Of a DNA stretch of 56,000 bases, positions 36,624 through 44,238 are shown piece by piece. Numbering within the stretch: the first letter of the stretch is position 1; every line of letters starts with the position of its first letter. The notes below the pieces were generated by a model that ran no database searches, was not told where the DNA came from, and saw only the letters and a list, made by a program, of their open reading frames with translations. The position numbers and the translations under genes were made by a program. The stretch is from assembly GCA_019240125.1 (NCBI GenBank), contig JAFAYW010000075.1:1-56000 (forward strand). The letters run 5' to 3'. The stretch is from Alphaproteobacteria bacterium (GTDB lineage Bacteria; Pseudomonadota; Alphaproteobacteria; ATCC43930; CGMCC-115725).

Positions 36624-38162
36624 ATGCAAGCCGCACGCCCTTCTGTCCCGGCCGCCGGTGCCGCGTTGTGGACGACTCGGATCGACCGCAAATCGCCGGT
36701 ACCCCTTGGGCGCCAGCTCGCCGCCGCCTTGCGCCGCGACATCGCCGCGGGCGCGCTCGCCGCCGGCGCGCGCTTGCCCTCGACGCGAGCGCTGGCAACC
36801 GAACTTGGGTTGGCACGCAGCACCGTGGTCGGTGTGTTCGAGCAATTGACGGCCGAGGGGTATATCGCCGCAGCGCAGGGCTCGGGTCATTTCGTGCCGC
36901 CGCGGGAGGATGCGCCCGCCTCGGCCGCTGCTGCTCGTCCGGCCAGCGACACGCCCCGGCTCTTGGCGCGCCAGGCATCGCTGCTGCGAGCGCATGTCCT
37001 GCCGCGGCGCGGCCGGCCGCGCCCGTTCGAGCTGGGTTTCGCTGAGGTCGATGGCCGGTTCATGACCACCTGGAAGCGGCTGGCATCGCGCGCGTTGTCG
37101 GGTCGCTCGCGGCTGGAATGGAGCTATGGCGATCCCCAGGGAGAACCGCCGCTGCGCGCCGCGATTGCCGAGTATCTCGCGGCGGCGCGCGGCGTTCGCT
37201 GCCGCCCCGAACAGATCGTGTTGACCGGCGGCACTCAGCAGGGACTGTCCCTCACCGCCCGAATCCTGCTCGATCCCGGCAGTACCGCCTGGGTCGAAGA
37301 CCCCTGCTACCGCGCCGCCTATGACATCATCCGCACCGCCGAAGCCGAGATCGTGCCGGTGCCGGTCGATGCGGACGGGCTCGACATTGCGGGCGCACCG
37401 GCCGGCGGCACGACGCCGCGCCTTCTTTACACGACACCGTCGCGGCAATACCCGCTCGGCATGGCGATGCCCTTACCGCGCCGCCACGACCTGTTGGATT
37501 GGGCAGCGCACGAGGGCGTGTGGGTCGTCGAAGACGATTACGAGAGCGAGTTTCAGCGTCCCGCCGCTGCGCTCCCGGCGCTGCAGGGGCTCGATCGGGC
37601 CGGCCGGGTAATCTATCTCGGCACCTTCAGCAAATTGCTGTTTCCCTCACTGCGGCTTGGCTACGCGGTCTTGCCCGAAGACCTCGTCGCGCCCTTTACC
37701 GCCGCGCGCCACCTGACAGACCGGCAAAGCTCGGGGCTGGTGCAGGCGATCATGACCGACTTCATCCTCGAAGGGCATTTCGCGCGCCATCTCAAGCGGA
37801 TGCGGGCGCACTATGCCGAACGCCAGGAGTTCCTGCGCGAGCTGATCGGCCGCCGCCTCGGCGGGTTATTGGAAACGCGCCCGGCGGAGTCGGGCATGTA
37901 CCTCGTTGCCTGGCTGCCGCGCGGCTGGGACGATCGTGCCGTTGCAACCCATCTCGCCGCGGCCGGGATCACCGCGACGCCGCTTTCCGGCCTGAGCCTC
38001 GCGGCGCGCCGCCCGGCCGCGCTGGTGCTTGGCTACGCTGGCCATGAAGAAGCGGCGATGCAGCGGGCTGTCGAGCGAATGACCTACGTGCTCGAAAACG
38101 AGACCGGGCTGGTCATGATGACCGAGGGCGAGCTCGCCAGCGCCGGCGGCGCCGCCTGGTGA
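36624..38162 (+). CDS. MocR-type regulator (GntR DNA-binding domain fused to aminotransferase)
   Basis: A PLP-dependent transcription factor of 512 residues. The N-terminal winged helix (about 20-90) has LGRQLAAALRRDIAAGAL and LPSTRALATELGLARSTVV. The rest is a fold-type I aminotransferase-like domain with TGGTQQGLSLTARILLDPG, VVEDDYESEF, and the PLP lysine in YLGTFSKLLFPSLRLGY. MocR proteins (PdxR, GabR, TauR) usually control the divergent neighbour; here that is the 2-hydroxyacid dehydrogenase and MHS transporter. The start at 36624 matches the family beginning; the frame is open further upstream but overlaps the divergent gene. Confidence 0.92.
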   Translation: MQAARPSVPAAGAALWTTRIDRKSPVPLGRQLAAALRRDIAAGALAAGARLPSTRALATELGLARSTVVGVFEQLTAEGYIAAAQGSGHFVPPREDAPASAAAARPASDTPRLLARQASLLRAHVLPRRGRPRPFELGFAEVDGRFMTTWKRLASRALSGRSRLEWSYGDPQGEPPLRAAIAEYLAAARGVRCRPEQIVLTGGTQQGLSLTARILLDPGSTAWVEDPCYRAAYDIIRTAEAEIVPVPVDADGLDIAGAPAGGTTPRLLYTTPSRQYPLGMAMPLPRRHDLLDWAAHEGVWVVEDDYESEFQRPAAALPALQGLDRAGRVIYLGTFSKLLFPSLRLGYAVLPEDLVAPFTAARHLTDRQSSGLVQAIMTDFILEGHFARHLKRMRAHYAERQEFLRELIGRRLGGLLETRPAESGMYLVAWLPRGWDDRAVATHLAAAGITATPLSGLSLAARRPAALVLGYAGHEEAAMQRAVERMTYVLENETGLVMMTEGELASAGGAAW

Positions 38163-38164
38163 AC

Positions 38165-39277
38165 CTATATCGGGTCGATCGACGGCCGGGGCTTGGGTAC
38201 GCGCTGCTTTGATGACTGGCCGGTCGCCGCGGATGAGCTGGACGGCGGCGACGTCGCCGTCGGCGTTGCCGTTGGCGCGGCGGTGTTCGATGAGGGGGCA
38301 GCCGGCGCCGGTGGCTTCGCTGCGACGTCCGGCGCCGTGGCTGGCTGTGCGGTCGTAACCGACCCGGTATGGCCGGGCTCCGGCGCGCCGCGGGCGATGA
38401 CCTGCATCAGCCCATCGCTGGCGGCAAGCGCGACACTGTAGGCGATATCGCCCCATCCCGAGTCGAGCGTACCGCGGGGCACGTCGTTTTCCTGTCCCAC
38501 GGTGCCGATATCGGCGCCGTCGGCGCGCCGCACGTGCCAGGCGATTTTGACATGTTGCTTGTTGGCCTTGGGCGGATCGACAGTGACCTCGCCGACGAGA
38601 CGCAGGTCGGGCTTGTCGTCGTTCCCGACAATAGCCAGCTCCTGCCGCTTCAGCACCGCGCTCATGGCGTCGGCCAGGGCGGTGCCGCCATCGCCCGGCG
38701 CCCCGGTGACCTTGCCGATCGCGACCCGCGTGCGGCCGCTGTTTGGATCGACGGCGGCCTCTTTTGGTGCCTCGTCGAGCATCAGCGGCGCCAGCTTATC
38801 GGCGCTCACTGAGGCCAGACGGGCGATGGCGCCATCGCTGTCGCCCGCCCACTCAGCGACCTTGCCTGGCATCTCGATCTTGTTCTCGGACATCAGCTTG
38901 CCGTCTGGCGCATAAAGCCGCCACACGGCCACCACTGTTTGCTGGCCTCGCCGCGTCGCGGGGAGCGGCTGCTTGTCGGCGGGTCGCGCCGCGGCGGTGT
39001 AGAGGCGCCCGTACAAAAGATAGCTATAGAGACTGGTGGTCTTTTCGCTGGCGGCGATATCGCGTTTCAACAGCGCCTCGCTCATGGCATGGCCCAGCTT
39101 GGCGGCGACAGAATTCGGCTCGCCGACCACCCGCGCGACCGAAACCGCGATCGTGTCGCTCACCTTTAACAGCGATGCGGGTGGCTTATCGTCCTCGAAC
39201 GGATGGGGTAAGGGCTGGCAAGCCGCGAGAAGAGCGATGGCGACCGCCGCCAGGGCACTCCCGGCGCGGCGCCTCAC
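38165..39277 (-). CDS. Putative lipoprotein with internally duplicated domain
   Basis: A 370-residue exported lipoprotein that I do not recognise. GTG start, then RRRAGSALAAVAIALLAAC with lipobox Cys at about residue 20. The mature part shows two similar domains. Residues about 35-160 have VARVVGEPNSVAAKLGHAMS and end SADKLAPLM. Residues about 175-290 have IGKVTGAPGDGGTALADAMS and end ASDGLMQVI. The C-terminal 80 residues are a Pro/Ala/Ser/Thr-rich tail. The GTG overlaps the stop of a 22-codon mini-gene. It is last in the lgt operon, consistent with lipid modification by the Lgt encoded upstream. The function is unknown. Confidence 0.75.
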   Translation of the reverse strand: MRRRAGSALAAVAIALLAACQPLPHPFEDDKPPASLLKVSDTIAVSVARVVGEPNSVAAKLGHAMSEALLKRDIAASEKTTSLYSYLLYGRLYTAAARPADKQPLPATRRGQQTVVAVWRLYAPDGKLMSENKIEMPGKVAEWAGDSDGAIARLASVSADKLAPLMLDEAPKEAAVDPNSGRTRVAIGKVTGAPGDGGTALADAMSAVLKRQELAIVGNDDKPDLRLVGEVTVDPPKANKQHVKIAWHVRRADGADIGTVGQENDVPRGTLDSGWGDIAYSVALAASDGLMQVIARGAPEPGHTGSVTTAQPATAPDVAAKPPAPAAPSSNTAAPTATPTATSPPSSSSAATGQSSKQRVPKPRPSIDPI

Positions 39278-39342
39278 ATGATGGCGCAGGTGACGAGCAG
39301 GCCGAGCAGGCAGAACGCCCCAAACAGGATGACGTAGGGCAT
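39274..39342 (-). CDS. 22-residue single-pass membrane mini-protein
   Basis: Four bases after the pgeF stop, an ATG opens a 22-codon frame (start MPYVILFGAF, end GLLVTCAIM) that is almost wholly hydrophobic and could span the membrane once. Its TGA overlaps the GTG of the downstream lipoprotein gene (GTGA), so translation would be coupled. It fits exactly into a tight five-gene operon where spacings are otherwise 3 bases or overlaps. No strong Shine-Dalgarno is seen. An alternative reading is that the lipoprotein starts at the TTG at 39346 and this frame is not translated. I know of no described homologue. Confidence 0.5.
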   Translation of the reverse strand: MPYVILFGAFCLLGLLVTCAIM

Positions 39343-39346
39343 TCAA

Positions 39347-40126
39347 CTATTTGGACAGCGCGATTGCGGCGAGACCCCGGCCATAGTCGCGATCGCCGCG
39401 CAGGCAGGTCCGCCGATAACTGAAGAACAGCTCCTCTTCGGTCGCGGTGTCGCGCCCGGCGGCCTCGATCTCCGCGACGCCGGCGCGGTGCAGCCGGTGC
39501 GCGATATAGCCCGGCAGGTCGAACATAAAATGGCCATCGCGCGTGGCCGGTCTGAAGAAGCCGACGCTGTCGGCATCGGTGTCGCGAAAGCGCGCCGGAA
39601 ACTCGGCGCCAACCTCGTACGAATCCGGGCCGATACACGGTCCGATCCCTGCCTTGACGCGGTCGATGGTGGCGCCCAGCGCGGTCATCGCGGCCAGGGT
39701 TGCCTCCATGACACCGGACAGGGTGCCGCGCCACCCGCCATGCGCCGCCCCGATGACACCGGCCTCGGCATCGTGGAACAGCACCGGAGCGCAATCGGCG
39801 GCGAGGATGCCGAGCGCGATCCCCGGCACGCTGGTCACCATCGCGTCGGCCTTGGGGTTGTCGGCTCGCACCCAGGGCTGCGTAACGGTCAGCGCCGTGG
39901 TTCCGTGCACCTGATAGCAGCTGACCAGCCGATCGGGTGGCAGTCCTAGCAGGTCGGCCGCGATGCCACGATTGCGCTCGACATGGTCCGGTGCGTCGCC
40001 CGACCCATAGCCGCAATTCAAGGACGCATAAATGCCGCCGCTGACGCCGCCCTGGCGGGTGAAGAATGCGTGCTGGATGCCGCCGGCGTCGAGCGCGCCA
40101 AGGCGAATGGTACTGCGATCGCTCAC
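39347..40126 (-). CDS. pgeF: Multicopper polyphenol oxidase / purine nucleoside phosphorylase (YfiH/PgeF)
   Basis: A cytosolic DUF152-type protein of 259 residues; homologues act as peptidoglycan-editing factors and purine nucleoside phosphorylases. The metal-site histidines and cysteine are visible in SCYQVHGTTALTV, LAADCAPVLFHD and GAAHGGWRGTLSG. The GIGPCIGPDSYEVG stretch and the terminal FFSYRRTCLRGDRDYG are also family hallmarks. The GTG start overlaps the methyltransferase stop (GTGA), indicating translational coupling. Order lgt, methyltransferase, pgeF is a common alphaproteobacterial operon. Confidence 0.92.
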   Translation of the reverse strand: MSDRSTIRLGALDAGGIQHAFFTRQGGVSGGIYASLNCGYGSGDAPDHVERNRGIAADLLGLPPDRLVSCYQVHGTTALTVTQPWVRADNPKADAMVTSVPGIALGILAADCAPVLFHDAEAGVIGAAHGGWRGTLSGVMEATLAAMTALGATIDRVKAGIGPCIGPDSYEVGAEFPARFRDTDADSVGFFRPATRDGHFMFDLPGYIAHRLHRAGVAEIEAAGRDTATEEELFFSYRRTCLRGDRDYGRGLAAIALSK

Positions 40127-41229
40127 GATCCCCCCGCGACGGGTGTCCCGGCAAACCCGGCCGGCCCGGGCAGCCCCGGCGATGTCAGCGCCAGAACCTT
40201 GAACAAGGTGCCCATCTGACCCGGATCGATCAAGCGGTGGACAGCGCTTTCATGTGTGGCCCGCTGACCCGGTGTCGCGGCTCGCGATAGCGCCGCAAGC
40301 CGCGCCTCGGCGCCAAGTTCGCAAAGGAATCGGCCTTGTCCGACCGGCCCATGCGCGGTGGCGCCCGCGCTCGTCGCTGCCGTCGCGAACGCGGCGAAAT
40401 CGACATGCGCGCTGAGATCGGCAGTGCCCGGCGCCGCCAGCGGATCGGCTGGCGCATGATGGCGCAGGGCGGCGAGGCTCGGCCCCGCTGCGGCCGGGTG
40501 ATAACCGTAATCGATGAACAGGGCGGCGCCGGGTTCCCTGACAAGGCGCTGCCCCAATTCGGCGGCCAGCGCGGTCGCTCCCGGACAGAGCTCGACGACA
40601 GTGCCGGCCGGCGCATCGCGCAGCGCAGGCGGTATCAGCCGGGTCAGAAGGACGGCTTCCGGTCCGTCAGCGAAGGTCAGCTCGTCCTTATCGGGAGCGA
40701 CCGTCACCAGCCGTTCGCACCAGTGCTCATGTCCCCGCACAAGCTGGCGAATGGGCAAGGCGTCGAGGAACTCGTTGGCGACCAGCAGCAACGGACCGGG
40801 TGGCAGTTCATCGGCGCGGTCGACGAATTGCGGTGATGCGCCGCGCAGGCGCTGCCGCTGGACCCGACGCAGAATGGGGCTGGACTCGACCAGATGGAGC
40901 CGCAATGCCCCGCGAAACCCGGGCACCCTGTCGGTCGCGCGCAACAGGTCGCTCAGCAAGGTGCCGCGTCCCGGGCCTAGCTCGGCCAGGATGACCGGGT
41001 CCGGTTCCCCCATGCGCTGCCATAAATCGGCGCACCAAAATCCGAGCAGTTCGCCGAAGATCTGGCTGATTTCCGGAGCGGTGGTGAAATCGCCGGCGCG
41101 GCCGAGTGGATCGTGCCGGGCGTAATACCCGTCTTCCGGGTCGTGCAGTGCCATCGCCATGTAGGCGGCGATCGTGAGCGGCCCCTCGCGGCGGATGCGG
41201 TATGCAATCCGGGCGGCGAGGTCCGGCAT
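40123..41229 (-). CDS. SAM-dependent methyltransferase, MidA/NDUFAF7 family
   Basis: A 368-residue putative protein-arginine methyltransferase, related to mitochondrial NDUFAF7 (which methylates a complex I subunit). Visible blocks are the N-terminal AAYMAMALHDPEDGYYARHD, GRAGDFTTAPEISQIFGELL, and the SAM site VILAELGPGRGTLLSDLL. Further on are LLVANEFLDALPIRQLV and ALFIDYGY. It lies 3 bases after lgt and overlaps pgeF by 4 bases. The bacterial substrate is unknown; complex I assembly is the natural guess by analogy. Confidence 0.9.
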   Translation of the reverse strand: MPDLAARIAYRIRREGPLTIAAYMAMALHDPEDGYYARHDPLGRAGDFTTAPEISQIFGELLGFWCADLWQRMGEPDPVILAELGPGRGTLLSDLLRATDRVPGFRGALRLHLVESSPILRRVQRQRLRGASPQFVDRADELPPGPLLLVANEFLDALPIRQLVRGHEHWCERLVTVAPDKDELTFADGPEAVLLTRLIPPALRDAPAGTVVELCPGATALAAELGQRLVREPGAALFIDYGYHPAAAGPSLAALRHHAPADPLAAPGTADLSAHVDFAAFATAATSAGATAHGPVGQGRFLCELGAEARLAALSRAATPGQRATHESAVHRLIDPGQMGTLFKVLALTSPGLPGPAGFAGTPVAGGS

Positions 41230-41232
41230 GCG

Positions 41233-42054
41233 TTATCGCGCCGGCGCGGTCGCCGCGGCAGCGGGACGACGGCGCGCCCACACCACCAGCCCAACGCCTC
41301 CGATCAGCAACGGGATGGATAGAAGCTGGCCCATCGTCGTGCCGAAGATCAGGAAACCGAGCTGCTCATCCGGCTGGCGGAACAGTTCGCCCGACATGCG
41401 GGCAACCGCATAGCCGGCGAGAAACAATCCGCTGACCGCCCCGGGATATCGGCGGGCTCCCCGGCATTCGGCGGTGAACAGCAGCAGGAACAGCAGGATA
41501 CCCTCGCAGCTCGCCTCGTAGAGCTGGCTCGGATGCCGCGGCAGCGGGCCGCCGCCCGGGAATACCATCGCCCATGGCACGTCCGTGACGCGGCCCCATA
41601 GCTCGCCATTGATGAAATTGGCGATGCGGCCGCAGAACAGGCCGATCGGCATCGCCTCACAGATGATATCGCCAAACGCCAGCATCGACAGGCCGCGCTT
41701 GCGCGTGAACAGATATATCCCGGTGGTGACGCCGATCGCGCCGCCGTGGAACGACATGCCGCCGTGCCATAATTCGAGCGCCTCCAGCGGGTGATAGATG
41801 TAGTAGCCCGGCTTGTAGAACAGCACGTAGCCGATGCGGCCACCGAGCACCACGCCGAGCGTCGCCCATATCAGGAAATCATCGACATGGTCGCGGCCGA
41901 TCAACCGCGGCGGCCGTTCTGACAGGGCCAGGCAATAACGCCAGCCGATCAGCAACGCGACGATATAGGCAAGCGCATACCAGCGAATCGCAAATGGACC
42001 GATTGCGATCGCGACCGGGTCGAAGGCCGGAAACGGGATCGCGAAAAGCGGCAT
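41233..42054 (-). CDS. lgt: Prolipoprotein diacylglyceryl transferase
   Basis: An integral inner-membrane enzyme (273 residues, seven helices) that transfers diacylglycerol from phosphatidylglycerol to the lipobox cysteine of prelipoproteins. Signature regions are AIRWYALAYIVALLIGW (catalytic tyrosine), HGGMSFHGGAIGV (catalytic histidine) and GRIANFINGELWGRVTD (family motif with the phosphatidylglycerol-binding arginine), then HPSQLYEAS. It is first in a tight operon with the MidA-type methyltransferase, pgeF, the mini-gene and a lipoprotein. A separate lipoprotein gene lies 186 bases upstream. Confidence 0.97.
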   Translation of the reverse strand: MPLFAIPFPAFDPVAIAIGPFAIRWYALAYIVALLIGWRYCLALSERPPRLIGRDHVDDFLIWATLGVVLGGRIGYVLFYKPGYYIYHPLEALELWHGGMSFHGGAIGVTTGIYLFTRKRGLSMLAFGDIICEAMPIGLFCGRIANFINGELWGRVTDVPWAMVFPGGGPLPRHPSQLYEASCEGILLFLLLFTAECRGARRYPGAVSGLFLAGYAVARMSGELFRQPDEQLGFLIFGTTMGQLLSIPLLIGGVGLVVWARRRPAAAATAPAR

Positions 42055-42240
42055 TCAGGGAACCGTTTGTCCGTTTACCGACGATGTGTCAGGCGCCGCT
42101 CTTATAGGCAAACCGCCTGGGCCGGCCAAGCGCCGCCTCGTGCAACGCGGTCGCATCCCGCGCGGCTCTCATCCCGGGCAATCTCGAAAGGCGAGGGGCG
42201 CGGTAGCTGCCGGTAGTGGCGCCGCATTCGCCTGAGCGGA

Positions 42241-42639
42241 TCAGCCAGGTGGCGGGGGCGGAACCTGTACGGCGAGCGGGGCGACGTGATTGCCGGGTGG
42301 CGCCGTATCATAATAGCTGGGGATAACGGCGTTGGTCGGCACCGAGATCGGTGCGTAGTCCGGGATCGGCTGTGCGGTCAAGGCGCCGATGCCCGCCCCG
42401 ATGACGGCGCCGCTCTCGACCCCTACCACCGCTCCGATCGCCGGGTTGATCGCAAACACCGACCCGAGGCCGGTGCCCAGCGCCGCGCCCGCGATGGCGC
42501 CGGTCGTGGCACGTTCCGCGACGTCCTGCGGATCGACGCGCGCGACGTGGATGCCCGAATTGTCACCATAGACCGCAACGCACCCGGATAACGCGGTCGC
42601 CATCGCGACCAACGCCAAACCGCCCCAACCTCGCCGCAT
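42241..42639 (-). CDS. Glycine-zipper putative lipoprotein
   Basis: A 132-residue exported protein. Signal peptide with lipobox ATALSGCVAVYG (Cys about residue 20). A glycine-zipper segment follows (about 45-90, TTGAIAGAALGTGLGSVFA and GAVVGVESGAVIGAGIGAL), and the C-terminal part is Pro-rich. Such proteins sit in the outer membrane or form oligomers in the periplasm, but the specific role is unknown. The start at 42639 has GGGGGATGG upstream. It stands alone between lgt and boxB on the same strand, 186 bases ahead of lgt. Confidence 0.8.
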   Translation of the reverse strand: MRRGWGGLALVAMATALSGCVAVYGDNSGIHVARVDPQDVAERATTGAIAGAALGTGLGSVFAINPAIGAVVGVESGAVIGAGIGALTAQPIPDYAPISVPTNAVIPSYYDTAPPGNHVAPLAVQVPPPPPG

Positions 42640-42707
42640 CGTCCATCCCCCAGCCGACTGCACTGGATATTACCAGCGCGGCCGCCCTACCGTCATCTTC
42701 TGATCGA

Positions 42708-44159
42708 TCATCCAAGCAACCGCACATACTCGAAGTTGCCAGGCATGCCGTTGATGCCGGCCGGCGGTGGTGAAATCCAGCTGGCGAATCGACCCGGCTC
42801 GTAGACCGGCCGCATCAGGCCGGCGACAAACTGGTTATCAGCCGCCGAGGGTAGGAACTCGTCGTGCCGGCGCTGCCACTCCGCGGCGCTGAGCAGCCCG
42901 CCCTCGGGGTCGGCGTTGATCGCGGCAAACTCGCCGATGTGGCGGTTGAACGCAACGTGCGGCAAGTGGATCGCGAATTCGATGCCGTTGCGGGCAATCG
43001 CCCGGTTCCACCAGCGCTCGACGGCCGAGCTCGCATCGGCGACATAATCATCGCGCAGCCGCATGTTGAGCGCGGCGAGGGCAGGCGCCTGGTCGGGCAC
43101 GATCAGCCCGTCGCGCATTCGCAGCACGGGATAGGTGGCATTGACCAGGCGATGATCGTCCTCGATCTGGTCTTCGAGATAGCGACCCTTGAGCCCGGCG
43201 TTGAACGCATTGGCGGCGTTGGTGCTGATCTCATTGCCGAACAGGTCGAGTGTCAGCGAGAAATGCAGATTGGCGCGTTTCTGGATGGTGGGCAGGTCGA
43301 TCACGCCCAGCGCACGAATCGGCTCGATGTCATAAGGGTCGTCGATGCCGGCGTCGCGCATCGCGACGCAGGTGCGGTCGATGACCCGCGCGATGCCGGA
43401 CTGGCCGACAAACATGTGATGCGCTTCCTCCAGCAGCATGAAGCGGCAGGTGCGCGACAGCGGGTCGAACCCCGATTGCGCCAGCGCGTGCAATTGCATC
43501 TTGCCGTCGCGATCGGTGAAGAACGTGAACATGAACAGCGCCAGCCAATCCGGCGTCGCCTCGTTAAAGGCGCCGAGCAGGCGCGGCGTGTCGCGGTCGC
43601 CGGAGAAGCGGCGCAACAGATCTTCGGCCTCCTCGCGGCCGTCGCGGCCAAAATATTTCTGCAGCAGGTAGACCATCGCCCACAGGTGGCGGGCTTCCTC
43701 GACATTGATCTGGAACAGGTTGCGCAGGTCGTAGAGTGATGGCGCGGTGGCGCCGAGATGCCGCTGCTGCTCGACCGAAGCAGGCTCGGTGTCCCCTTGC
43801 ACGACGATCAGCCGGCGCAGCATCGCGCGGTACTCGCCCGGCACGTCCTGCCAAGCCGGCTCGCCCTTGTGGGCGCCAAACGAGATGGTGCGCCCCTCGA
43901 CCGCCGGTGCCAGCAGGATGCCCCAGCGGTAATCCGGCATCTTCACATAGTCGAACTTGGCCCAGCCCTCGGGGTCGACATTCACCGCGGTGCGCAGATA
44001 GACGAGGTTTTCCTGAAACCCCTCGGGGCCACGCGCCCTCCACCAATCAAGGCAACTGGGGTGCCAGCTTTCCAGCGCCCGACGCAGACGCGGATCGGCG
44101 CTGAGGCCGACATTGTTCGGAATGAGGCCGTCATAATCGACGGCGGTGCGATCGAGCAT
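42708..44159 (-). CDS. boxB: Benzoyl-CoA 2,3-epoxidase, oxygenase component BoxB
   Basis: The diiron oxygenase of the aerobic CoA-dependent benzoate pathway; it epoxidises benzoyl-CoA with electrons from BoxA. The 483-residue length fits the family. Two iron-ligand helices show EExxH motifs: NVEEARHLWAM and LLEEAHHMFVG. WHPSCLDWWRARGPEGFQ and VYLRTAVNVDPEGWAKFDY are BoxB-typical. It lies 79 bases downstream of boxC and is probably co-transcribed. The reductase boxA and benzoate-CoA ligase are not in the window, so the pathway is only partly covered here. Confidence 0.95.
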   Translation of the reverse strand: MLDRTAVDYDGLIPNNVGLSADPRLRRALESWHPSCLDWWRARGPEGFQENLVYLRTAVNVDPEGWAKFDYVKMPDYRWGILLAPAVEGRTISFGAHKGEPAWQDVPGEYRAMLRRLIVVQGDTEPASVEQQRHLGATAPSLYDLRNLFQINVEEARHLWAMVYLLQKYFGRDGREEAEDLLRRFSGDRDTPRLLGAFNEATPDWLALFMFTFFTDRDGKMQLHALAQSGFDPLSRTCRFMLLEEAHHMFVGQSGIARVIDRTCVAMRDAGIDDPYDIEPIRALGVIDLPTIQKRANLHFSLTLDLFGNEISTNAANAFNAGLKGRYLEDQIEDDHRLVNATYPVLRMRDGLIVPDQAPALAALNMRLRDDYVADASSAVERWWNRAIARNGIEFAIHLPHVAFNRHIGEFAAINADPEGGLLSAAEWQRRHDEFLPSAADNQFVAGLMRPVYEPGRFASWISPPPAGINGMPGNFEYVRLLG

Positions 44160-44238
44160 GTGCTTGCCTCCGGTTAGTCGCCGCAAGGTGGGTAGAGCGG
44201 AGCGCAACCCACCGCGCGGCCGCGCGTTGTCGTGTCCT

